Of a stretch of DNA of 12,416 bases, positions 7,015 to 12,416 are shown piece by piece. Position 1 is the first letter of the stretch, and each line of letters opens with the position of its first letter. Source of the DNA: Ruminiclostridium sp. (GTDB lineage Bacteria > Bacillota_A > Clostridia > Oscillospirales > Ruminococcaceae). The position numbers and the translations under genes are program-made. Below the pieces are notes generated by a model. It was not told the DNA's origin. It did no database searches and saw only the letters and a program-made list of their open reading frames with translations. Location: assembly GCA_017550775.1 (NCBI GenBank), contig JAFZOA010000078.1, positions 1-12,416 of the forward strand, written 5' to 3'.

Positions 7015-7055
7015 AGCGGCGTTCTCCGGTGTACGGAAGAACGCCGCTTAATTTG
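7015..7055 (+). terminator. terminator after the MATE gene
   Basis: AGCGGCGTTC (7015-7024) pairs with GAACGCCGCT (7039-7048), and an inner CCG/CGG extends the stem. The tail (TAATTTGTT) is only moderately T-rich, so termination may be partial. Confidence 0.65.
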
Positions 7056-7180
7056 TTCGACTTTGTATATGCAGAAATGATCTCCTAGAGCCTTCCGGTG
7101 CCAAGCTTGACTTGACCGGAAACATATATCGCAGGGAGCTGTCAGCTTTACCGCGAGCTGTACGAGCATCGAAAAGAAAC

Positions 7181-7228
7181 AATGCACTACAAAAATAGTG
7201 CCCATAAACGGCTTGGTTAAGCCATTTG
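7181..7228. repeat. palindromic repeat copy 1
   Basis: A 48-bp unit beginning AATGCAC and ending in GGCTTGGTTAAGCCATTTG (7210-7228). It aligns without gaps to copy 2 exactly 76 bp downstream: the first 7 bases are identical, about half of the middle 22 match, and the last 19 differ at one base. The arms AAACGGCT and AGCCATTT pair with one mismatch on this strand, but with a G-U pair if the minus strand is transcribed. Confidence 0.6.
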
Positions 7229-7256
7229 TCGAGCAACGTCCAAAATGCTGAAAATT

Positions 7257-7304
7257 AATGCACAACAAAACAGATAGCTACAAATGGCTTGGTTGAGCCA
7301 TTTG
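7257..7304. repeat. palindromic repeat copy 2
   Basis: Second copy of the 48-bp unit. It contains a perfect 9-bp stem, CAAATGGCT (7281-7289) and AGCCATTTG (7296-7304), around a 6-base loop. The function is unknown; it may be a dispersed extragenic repeat or the decayed end of a mobile element. Confidence 0.6.
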
Positions 7305-7391
7305 CCGTATCGCTTAAATATTCGGTAGTGCCGTTGATACGTATCCTGCAACAACGCAAACCCGCTCTGCTAAAGGATTTACAATCTTTCG

Positions 7392-7610
7392 GTGTCCTCA
7401 ATAGAGGAAAAGCGGCAGATAACGGTCTCTTATGTTGACGAGGAGGGTAACCCGCAGACAAAGACCGTTGAAATTACTGTAAAGATACTCCAGGTTAAGC
7501 TCACAGCCAATGACTTTGACAGCGTGGTACAGTCATTGCTGACCGCCGACCAGTACGAGATGTATCAGCTACTACAATCGACCCAGGGCAACCGTCCCGA
7601 TCTGTTCTGA
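7392..7610 (+). pseudogene. C-terminal remnant of a conjugative-element gene
   Basis: A 72-residue open frame (GTG start, no good ribosome site) containing KRQITVSYVDEEGNPQTKTVE and ending QGNRPDLF. It looks like the C-terminal beta-rich tail of a larger protein. Its position directly before DUF4315 is where Firmicutes integrative elements carry the cell-wall hydrolase (NlpC/P60 or CHAP type, CD1108-like), so it is probably the end of such a gene. That identity is from gene order and a loose resemblance, not from a motif. A stop codon at 7371 and unrelated repeat sequence upstream show that the front of the gene is missing. The next gene begins 12-18 bp after its stop, as in an intact operon. 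Confidence 0.5.
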
Positions 7611-7621
7611 ACAGGAGGTGT

Positions 7622-7942
7622 ATGCGTTTGAACAGAGTACCTGTAAGCGACAATCCGTTTGAAAAGATTGAAACGCAGATAGAAAATCAGAAAGCCGTTA
7701 TCGCGGAGGTGCGAAAGAAACTGTCCGAAACAAAGGACAGACTGAAAAAGGAATGCGGCAAGCTCGAAGATATGGAACATCAGCATATCGTAGAGATAGT
7801 CGAGCATAGCGGTATCACCCCCGCGATGCTCAAAGAGCTTATGCTTGCCGCCAAAGCCGATGAAATAGCCGCCGAAGCGGATATAAGAGATGATTACGAC
7901 AGAAAGGAAGTCGAAACCGATGAAGATGAAGAAACTGAATAA
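7622..7942 (+). CDS. DUF4315-family conjugative-element protein
   Basis: About 106 residues, soluble and charged. A coiled-coil region (about 14-52, IETQIENQKAVIAEVRKKL onward) is followed by EIVEHSGITPAMLKELM, the helix typical of DUF4315, and an acidic C terminus. DUF4315 proteins of unknown function sit next to DUF4366 genes in integrative conjugative elements of Clostridia, as here. The ATG at 7622 is only 3 bp after AGGAGG (7613-7618); the in-frame TTG at 7628 has a normal 9-bp spacing and may be the true start. The 3' end overlaps the next gene by 23 bp. Confidence 0.75.
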   Translation: MRLNRVPVSDNPFEKIETQIENQKAVIAEVRKKLSETKDRLKKECGKLEDMEHQHIVEIVEHSGITPAMLKELMLAAKADEIAAEADIRDDYDRKEVETDEDEETE

Positions 7943-8096
7943 AATCGCCGCTGCCGCCGTGTGCGGTTTAGCATTAGTCACGTTCAATATATCCGCCGCA
8001 GCGGATGATACTCCGTTCTTTTCGTTTCCGTTCGAGACCGAAACATCGGAAGCGGAGACAACGGCGGTAGGAAGCCTTGGACAAAAACAAATCTAA
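7920..8096 (+). pseudogene. truncated DUF4366-type exported conjugative-element protein
   Basis: 58 residues: a clear signal peptide (MKMKKLNKIAAAAVCGLALV then a TFNISAAA cleavage region, about 1-30) followed by a Thr/Glu-rich linker. DUF4366 proteins (CD1107-like) normally continue with a conserved globular part and a C-terminal membrane helix; none of that is present. The frame ends abruptly in GSLGQKQI and a stop, so the gene is probably cut off near 8075. The start at 7920 is chosen because AAGGAAG (7904-7910) is 9 bp upstream. It lies where the element's + strand genes meet the inverted TetR/reductase block. Confidence 0.65.
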
Positions 8097-8123
8097 CCTG
8101 TGAATTACCACAGATCGGATAGA

Positions 8124-8166
8124 AAAATCCCGTCAGAACGTCACTCGACATATCTGACGGGATTTT
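8124..8166 (-). terminator. bidirectional rho-independent terminator
   Basis: A perfect 14-bp stem AAAATCCCGTCAGA (8124-8137) / TCTGACGGGATTTT (8153-8166) with A and T runs on both sides. It lies just after the TetR stop on the minus strand and also faces the end of the element genes on the plus strand. Confidence 0.9.
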
Positions 8167-8186
8167 GAATCCTGCAAGGCTAATAT

Positions 8187-8765
8187 CTATTTCTTGAAAT
8201 AACCATCAACCCCGCTGCATATCATTCTGTTTGTAAGTTCAATGATCTCATCCAGCGGTATCTTTCTTCCGTCCTCGACCCATTGTCTGTAAAAACCGAG
8301 GACGGCATTATTAACGAAATTCATGAGTATCCGTTTCTCAAATTCGGGGAGAGCGTTATACTTCTTCGATCTGCTCCAACCTGTTTCATTGACCTCTCTG
8401 AGCATACCGCTTCTGATGTAGTGGTAAGAGCCGCTGCCCGCGCAAGTGATCTTCTCGTAAGCAAGTCCCTGTTCCTCGGAATAAAGGAAGAACTCACGGT
8501 TCACCTTGTCAAGCTCGTCCGGCAGCGAGTAGTCCTTTACCCGCTCGATATACTCTGCCGCAAATTGCAGTTGTATCTCGCCAAGCAGCTCGTCAAGGTC
8601 TTTGTAGTATGTATAGAAGGTTTTCTTATTTATTCGTGCGCGTTCACACAGCTCAGTGACCTTTATGCTCTCGTATTCCTTTTCGCAAATCAGAGCCTCA
8701 AAAGACTCCTTTATTGCTTCGATAGTGCGGCGTACCCGCAGATCTTCCTTGCCGGTCAGTATCAT
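8187..8765 (-). CDS. TetR/AcrR-family transcriptional regulator
   Basis: A 192-residue repressor-type protein. The N-terminal helix-turn-helix domain (about 10-60) shows TIEAIKESFEALICEKEYESIKVTEL compatible with TetR helices 1-2, and ARINKKTFYTYYKD as the recognition region. The C-terminal all-helical ligand domain (about 65-192) is diverse and the effector unknown. I start it at the ATG at 8765 because GGAGG is 5 bp upstream; the longer in-frame GTG at 8786 lies inside the operator palindrome and has no ribosome site. It is encoded downstream of the aldo-keto reductase on the same strand, but with its own promoter. The same palindromic core found at its promoter also occurs at the reductase promoter, so it probably represses both. 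Confidence 0.9.
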   Translation of the reverse strand: MILTGKEDLRVRRTIEAIKESFEALICEKEYESIKVTELCERARINKKTFYTYYKDLDELLGEIQLQFAAEYIERVKDYSLPDELDKVNREFFLYSEEQGLAYEKITCAGSGSYHYIRSGMLREVNETGWSRSKKYNALPEFEKRILMNFVNNAVLGFYRQWVEDGRKIPLDEIIELTNRMICSGVDGYFKK

Positions 8766-8780
8766 AATATCCTCCGAAAA

Positions 8781-8828
8781 TCGCACCTTGTGATTAAGTA
8801 ACCGTAGTTACAATATCACAAAGTGCGA
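8781..8828. promoter_or_regulatory. 48-bp nested palindromic operator at the TetR promoter
   Basis: Symmetric blocks around 8804/8805: TCGCAC/GTGCGA (8781-8786, 8823-8828), TTGTGAT/ATCACAA (8788-8794, 8815-8821) and GTAAC/GTTAC (8798-8802, 8807-8811). In total 18 of 24 base pairs are symmetric. It covers the -10 and probable start site of the TetR gene, as expected for autorepression. Confidence 0.8.
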
Positions 8829-8838
8829 TAAATTTCAA
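8810..8838 (-). promoter_or_regulatory. sigma-A promoter of the TetR gene
   Basis: On the minus strand, TTGAAA (8833-8838), a 17-bp spacer and TATTGT (8810-8815). The -10 lies inside the 48-bp palindrome. Confidence 0.6.
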
Positions 8839-8841
8839 GTA

Positions 8842-9693
8842 TCAGTCAGCAGGCTTCCAAGCGCCGAGGTTTTTCTCCTGTTCCGCAAGTGTCATATTGA
8901 AGAAACGCCTGCCGTTGTCGAGCGCTTTGATCTCAGCCATTTCATCGGCGGTCAGCTCAAAATCGAAGATATCGAAGTTATCCTTCATATGCTGTGGATT
9001 TGTTGTTTTCGGGAAAACTATATTGCCTTCCTGTATGTGCCAGCGAAGAATTATCTGCACATTGCTCTTGCCGTATTTTTCCGCGAGTTTTGTGAAAACG
9101 GGCTCATTGATAAGCCCCTTGTCGCCGTGACCGATAGGATACCAGCTCTCGATGACCGTGCCGTACTTTGCGATACGCTCTTTCAGCGCGTTCTGCTGAT
9201 AGTATGGGTGACATTCTACCTGCAATACCGAAGGCTTTATCGTGGCAGCTTCGCACAGTTCCTCAAGCCGCTTGCGCTCAAAGTTGCTGATTCCGATAGA
9301 ACGCACCTTGCTAGCCTTGACTGCCTTCTCCATATCCTTCCAGGCACCGAGATAATCGCCGAACTGCTGATGTAAAAGCAGTAAGTCGATATAGTCGGTA
9401 TCGAGCCTTGCAAGCATCTTGTCTATCGCTTCGGCTGTCTTGCCCTCACCGTATTCGTGCGGCCAGAGCTTCGTGGTGATCCATATCTCGTTTCTCGGAA
9501 TACCGCTTGCCCTGACAGCCTTGCCTACACCGCGCTCATTCTGATATGCGTGAGCAGTATCAATGTGGCGAACTCCCATTTTCAGGGCATCAAGGACAGC
9601 GTTCTCGGTTTCAGCGCCCTCCGGCACCATATACACGCCGAGTCCGAACTGCGGTATCTTCGTACCGTCATTCAATGTGATGTAAGTCTGCAT
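8842..9693 (-). CDS. cytosolic aldo-keto reductase
   Basis: A 283-residue NADPH-dependent carbonyl reductase of the (alpha/beta)8 AKR superfamily, full length. The catalytic tetrad is visible as D45 (HIDTAHAY), Y50, K75 (TTKLW) and H108 (LLLLHQQ). SIGISNFE (about 136-143) and the cofactor-binding segment IVFPKTTN (about 234-241) also match the family. Close relatives include 2,5-diketo-gluconate reductases and methylglyoxal reductases, but the substrate cannot be assigned. TCCTCC at 9701-9706 gives a strong ribosome site 7 bp from the ATG. It has its own promoter (9741-9769) flanked by sites resembling the TetR operator, so it is probably induced by a toxic aldehyde or other ligand (inference). 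A lipoprotein-like paralogue is encoded directly upstream. Confidence 0.93.
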   Translation of the reverse strand: MQTYITLNDGTKIPQFGLGVYMVPEGAETENAVLDALKMGVRHIDTAHAYQNERGVGKAVRASGIPRNEIWITTKLWPHEYGEGKTAEAIDKMLARLDTDYIDLLLLHQQFGDYLGAWKDMEKAVKASKVRSIGISNFERKRLEELCEAATIKPSVLQVECHPYYQQNALKERIAKYGTVIESWYPIGHGDKGLINEPVFTKLAEKYGKSNVQIILRWHIQEGNIVFPKTTNPQHMKDNFDIFDFELTADEMAEIKALDNGRRFFNMTLAEQEKNLGAWKPAD

Positions 9694-9716
9694 AAGTGTT
9701 TCCTCCGTTTCGTTTT

Positions 9717-9730
9717 GTAACTTCCGTTAC
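9717..9730. promoter_or_regulatory. GTAAC-N4-GTTAC operator at the reductase promoter
   Basis: GTAAC (9717-9721) and GTTAC (9726-9730) form a perfect dyad between the -10 and the ribosome site. Core and spacing are the same as in the centre of the TetR palindrome (8798-8811). Likely TetR binding site. Confidence 0.65.
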
Positions 9731-9740
9731 CTTTTACTCT

Positions 9741-9769
9741 ATTGTAACATAACCTTGTGCAAATATCAA
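9741..9769 (-). promoter_or_regulatory. sigma-A promoter of the cytosolic aldo-keto reductase
   Basis: On the minus strand, TTGATA (9764-9769), a 17-bp spacer and TACAAT (9741-9746) with an upstream TG. The start site would fall near 9734, next to the operator at 9717-9730. Confidence 0.7.
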
Positions 9770-9775
9770 CGACTG

Positions 9776-9825
9776 TTTTCGCGATAAGGTTACTTACGCA
9801 ACACTTTTCGCGGAATGGTTACTTA
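9776..9825. repeat. two 21-bp direct repeats upstream of the reductase promoter
   Basis: The 21-bp segments 9776-9796 and 9805-9825 match at 18 positions (shared parts TTTTCGCG and GGTTACTTA), with a 29-bp period. On the minus strand both contain TAAGTAACC, which also forms the left inner arm of the TetR palindrome (8795-8803). They sit just upstream of the -35 and could be additional TetR or activator half-sites. Confidence 0.65.
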
Positions 9826-9835
9826 TCTCCGATAA

Positions 9836-10873
9836 TCAATACCACGAAAACCGCTCGTCCTTTTCAAGTGCCGCAATATTCTGCATTTCCTCGTCGGTAA
9901 GCTCAAAATTCCATATATCGTAGTCCTCGATTATATGCTTCTCATTGGACGAGCCGGGAATACAGATGTTTCCTGCCTGCAAATGCCAACGGATTATGAC
10001 CTGTGCCGAGGATTTGCCGTGAGCCGAAGCAATACTGCTGATAGTTTCGTCATTGAATAGCGTCTGCGTGTTGCCGCGTCCGCCGAGAGGATACCAGCTT
10101 TCGAGGACAGTTCCATACTGCGCGATATGCTCTTTCATAAGACCGCTCTGATGATACGGGTGAGTCTCGTTTTGCAGGAGCGCGGGCTTGATAGTCGTCG
10201 CATTCACCACCCTGTCAAAGTCGTCTGTTTCGTAGTAATTAGACAGCCCGATAGAACGCAGCTTACCGTCCTTGACAGCCTGCTCCAGAGCCTTGTAAGC
10301 GTCAACATCATTGCTCGGTTGCGAGTGGTGCAGTATCATCAGATCAATGTAATCAACTCCGAGCCGTGACAGCGAAGCGTCAATTGCTGCCGCACCGTCG
10401 CCGTAATCGGAAGTCCACATTTTTGTGGTAATGAATATTTCGTTGCGGGTAACATAGCCCTCGTCAATCGCACGTTTTATTCCTCTGCCGACAGCTTCTT
10501 CGTTGCCGTAAATACGCGCAGTGTCGATAAGCCGGAATCCGTGTTTTAATGCCCAATATGTCGAGTTCTCGGCTTCACTGTCTGAAAGGGAGAACATTCC
10601 GAGACCGAGTATAGGCATTTCATATCCGCTGTTCAGCATAACGACCTTCCTCTCGAAATCGAACTGTGACGGTGCGCTTGCCGTTTCAGTGCTTGCCTGA
10701 GTCTGCAATATATCATTTGCCGTTTGAAGTGCAGTCTCCGCCGCTGTAATGACATCTGCGGCAGTTTCGGCAGCTGTGGTTATCTCCGTGACAGTCTTTT
10801 CATCGAGCTGTGTGCAGCCGGAATTATAAATGACAAGAATGATCGTTGTCAGAATAGATAATATTTTCTTCAT
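9836..10873 (-). CDS. aldo-keto reductase with lipoprotein-like export signal
   Basis: 345 residues from the ATG at 10873. The N terminus is MKK, then a hydrophobic stretch (4-16) and NSGC with Cys20 as probable lipidation site; the -3 residue (Asn) departs from the usual Leu. A Thr/Ala-rich linker (about 21-70) leads to a complete AKR domain: D117 and Y122 (IDTARIYG), K151 (TTKMW), H182 (MILHHS), GLSNYYE, and CIPGSSNEKH at the cofactor site. It is a paralogue of the reductase at 8842-9693 (shared TIKP.LLQ and YGTV.ESWYP segments). The start is chosen because AGAGG lies about 8 bp upstream and overlaps the stop of the NTF2-like gene, so the two are translationally coupled. An AKR outside the membrane would lack an obvious NADPH supply, which makes it unusual. 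It might instead stay membrane-bound but cytoplasmic if the signal is not cleaved. Confidence 0.85.
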   Translation of the reverse strand: MKKILSILTTIILVIYNSGCTQLDEKTVTEITTAAETAADVITAAETALQTANDILQTQASTETASAPSQFDFERKVVMLNSGYEMPILGLGMFSLSDSEAENSTYWALKHGFRLIDTARIYGNEEAVGRGIKRAIDEGYVTRNEIFITTKMWTSDYGDGAAAIDASLSRLGVDYIDLMILHHSQPSNDVDAYKALEQAVKDGKLRSIGLSNYYETDDFDRVVNATTIKPALLQNETHPYHQSGLMKEHIAQYGTVLESWYPLGGRGNTQTLFNDETISSIASAHGKSSAQVIIRWHLQAGNICIPGSSNEKHIIEDYDIWNFELTDEEMQNIAALEKDERFSWY

Positions 10874-10878
10874 TTTTG

Positions 10879-11217
10879 TTACCTCTCGCGGTTTACCGCA
10901 ATCCATTCGCCGTTTATCTTCCTGTAGGCGTGTGTTCCCGACATTCTGAAAGTTCCTCTCGCACCGTATGCGTCAGCATTGAGAACAGAAGTGTACTCTA
11001 TCGTTCCGGTATCTCCGTCCACCACGATAACAGGGCTGTCAATGCCTATTGTGTAGTATGTGAGCCTGCCGTTTGCAACATCGGTAAAGTATTCCTCGCG
11101 GGTCTGCTGTCTGCCGCTCATATGTGTGAAGATCATATCCTCGGAGACTATCTCGCGCATCGTATCAATGTTCGCATCCGTCATTGCCTGACAGTAACGC
11201 GCCTGCTGATACAGCAC
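10879..11217 (-). CDS. NTF2-like (SnoaL/DUF4440-type) small protein, probably missing its start
   Basis: A cone-shaped alpha+beta fold protein of the NTF2-like type. It shows an opening helix (YQQARYCQAM), EIVSEDMIFTHMSGRQQTREEYF, DVANGRLTYYTIGIDSPVIVV and a closing YRKINGEWIAVNRER strand. Such proteins act as ligand-binding or small isomerase/hydrolase folds and often sit beside aldo-keto reductases in gut bacteria; no catalytic residues can be assigned. 112 residues are encoded from a GTG at 11217, which has no ribosome site. The frame continues upstream as SVLSDEQIA, which looks like genuine family sequence, but there is no usable start codon before a TAG at 11254-11256. The 5' end was therefore probably lost at the junction with the relaxase fragment. 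The stop overlaps the ribosome site of the exported reductase. Confidence 0.75.
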   Translation of the reverse strand: MLYQQARYCQAMTDANIDTMREIVSEDMIFTHMSGRQQTREEYFTDVANGRLTYYTIGIDSPVIVVDGDTGTIEYTSVLNADAYGARGTFRMSGTHAYRKINGEWIAVNRER

Positions 11218-11233
11218 CGCGATCTGTTCGTCG

Positions 11234-12416
11234 GATAAGACGGAAGATTTACTCTATACAGCCTCATTGAATTGCCTATGCGACGCAGACGCGGCGTACC
11301 TTGCCATGAAGATGATTTACGAACACTATTCCGGCAAGAGCTATGATGAGCCCCTGCGTCAATCAGGCAAGAACCGCGTGAAAGCAATCCACTACATACA
11401 ATCATTTTCGCCCGATGAGGATATAACTCCGGAACAAGCACACCAGATAGCTAAAGCGTTCGTCCGCAAAACCTTCGGCGATGATGTGCAAGTAGTTATT
11501 GCCACACACTGCGACAAGGCTCATGTCCACTCACATATCGTGATCAACAGCTATTCCGTGACCGGACGTAAATACTATGATAACTGGAACAGCCGCGAGC
11601 ACGCGCGGGAATACTCCGACAGGGTATGTCAGGCTTTTGGCATTATGCCTTTGGAGCGTCGGACAGGGGGCAAAGGTATCAAGTACATCGAATGGGAGCA
11701 CCGCCGCCGTGGGACTTCATGGAAACAGCAGATATGTACTGCAATAGACTCGCTGATACCCTCGGTCAAAGACATAGACGAGCTGTATACCGAGCTTATC
11801 GAACGGGGTTACGAGATCAAGCACGGAAAGTACACATCTATCCGCGCCGAGGGTCAGCAAAGATTTGTACGCTTGAAAACACTCGGTGAGGACTACACCG
11901 AAGATAATCTGCGCTCGCGGATACTATGGCGGGACGACTTTGGTAATGCTCTTCTGCACAGCTCTGGCAAGGGACTCTCACCGATACAGTCGGTATATGT
12001 GAGCACCATTGAGCGGCTCCATGTTCTGATAACCGAAGGGAAAAAGATTCCGCATCCGCGAAGCCCCGACTTGCCATATCTCCCAAACAACGACCGAGAT
12101 GTGTACATCGTCTCCGCGCAGCTATCCATTCTGAACCGCGACAACATCGACTCCATTGAAGAGCTCGAAGGGAAAATGGAACGTCTGAAAGATAAATATG
12201 AGAGCGCGATGAAAGAGATTAACGCGCTTACTGCCGAGCATAGCCGATTAGAGGGTATCATATCTCAGGCGGAGCAATACTTTGAACTGCTCGAAAAGCT
12301 GGAGCGTTCGCAAACGGAAGAAGTCATGCTCAACCTGTGCAGACGAACGGCTTTGAACAACAGTATTCATGGCCGCTCCGACCTCGACCGGCTGAAAAAG
12401 ACAAAAGCCGAACAGG
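11234..12416 (+). CDS. MOBP-type relaxase (mobilisation nuclease), N-terminally truncated, runs off the window
   Basis: An open frame of about 394 residues to the window edge. Recognisable homology starts at DKTEDLLYTASLNC (from 11234); an in-frame TGA at 11207-11209 closes it upstream and the first ATG is at 11306. The metal-binding motif H-x-D-x-x-H-x-H is present as HCDKAHVH (11507-11530), followed by SHIVINSYSVTGRKYYDN, AREYSDRVCQAFG and GIKYIEWEHRRRGTSWKQQI, typical of integrative-element relaxases in Firmicutes. A coiled-coil region begins near 12150. In this family the nicking tyrosine lies before the DKT segment; that part and the start codon are missing here, so the protein is probably inactive as a relaxase. 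Relaxases of this class nick the transfer origin of conjugative elements. No plausible start lies upstream, because the NTF2-like gene occupies that DNA on the other strand. Confidence 0.85.

Larger units (their letters stand above)
7057..7391. other. gene-free stretch with degenerate repeats
   Basis: No frame in these roughly 335 bases has a convincing start, ribosome site or recognisable product. Short minus-strand frames exist, but their only similarity is between the two repeat copies described separately (peptides of the form NG-TKPF----FVVH). The stretch separates the MATE terminator from the first conjugative-element remnant and probably marks the boundary or decayed end of that element. 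Confidence 0.5.
7392..12416. mobile_element. decayed integrative conjugative element interrupted by an inverted redox/TetR block
   Basis: Element genes on the + strand (a 3' gene remnant, DUF4315, truncated DUF4366, truncated relaxase) flank a minus-strand block (TetR, two aldo-keto reductases, NTF2-like). DUF4315 and DUF4366 next to each other, with a relaxase further on, is the usual order in Clostridia elements. Both inner edges of the element genes are cut, and TCGGATA occurs at both junctions (8115-8121 and 11231-11237). No integrase, origin or attachment site is visible in the window. The right boundary is outside it. Confidence 0.6.

Noticed and set aside
6993..7461. Small minus-strand proteins in the repeat stretch
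   Set aside because: No ribosome sites; the shared peptide arises from the DNA repeat, and one frame runs antisense into the element remnant.
8766..8786. GTG start at 8786 for the TetR gene
   Set aside because: It lies within the operator palindrome with no ribosome site; the ATG at 8765 has GGAGG 5 bp upstream.
10874..10906. Upstream ATG-like start (10906) for the exported reductase
   Set aside because: It would overlap the NTF2-like gene and place 11 charged residues before the signal; the ATG at 10873 has the ribosome site.
11626..11889. 87-residue + strand open frame inside the relaxase
   Set aside because: It is an out-of-frame shadow; the relaxase frame carries the conserved motifs through this region.

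Overview
The window reads like a genome segment of a gut-type Clostridia bacterium (Oscillospiraceae/Ruminococcus-like). The grounds are moderate GC, strong GGAGG-type ribosome sites, sigma-A promoters, an AraC/MATE pair, and conjugative-element genes (DUF4315, DUF4366, MOBP-type relaxase) typical of Firmicutes integrative elements. The species assignment is inference; no rRNA or tRNA is present.

Layout. (1) 1-4595, + strand: a signalling module. A promoter at 225-253 drives an OmpR/PhoB-type response regulator, a short-loop sensor histidine kinase and an 8-TM membrane protein, joined by ATGA start/stop overlaps. Two further transcription units follow: a small two-TM protein (with terminator) and an extended SDR/epimerase-like reductase. 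Each of these two has a -10 box preceded by four tandem 11-bp repeats (consensus AACATTTCNNN), placed identically 2 bp upstream of the -10 and replacing the -35. A pair of the same units in reverse orientation lies upstream of the regulator gene. I infer that the regulator activates both units and probably controls itself. (2) 4626-6984: an AraC-family regulator (-) divergent from a MATE efflux pump (+), with back-to-back promoters and an unusually hairpin-rich leader on the AraC transcript. (3) 7057-7391: no convincing gene; it holds two diverged copies of a 48-bp palindrome-containing repeat. (4) 7392-8096 and 11234-12416, both +: remains of an integrative conjugative element. These are a 3' gene remnant, DUF4315, a shortened DUF4366 protein, and a relaxase lacking its N terminus that runs off the window. 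(5) 8124-11217, all -: a block lying between the two element pieces. It encodes a TetR regulator, a cytosolic aldo-keto reductase, a second aldo-keto reductase with a lipoprotein-like signal, and an NTF2-like protein.

How it works together. The TetR gene has a 48-bp nested palindrome over its promoter. The same core (GTAAC-N4-GTTAC, and the half-site TAAGTAACC) recurs around the cytosolic reductase promoter, so TetR probably controls itself and the reductase. The NTF2-like and exported reductase genes are translationally coupled, but their original promoter seems to have been lost where the block meets the relaxase fragment. The most notable observations are the predicted two-component regulon with its matched operator geometry, the TetR palindrome network, the exported aldo-keto reductase, and the broken conjugative element flanking this redox block.
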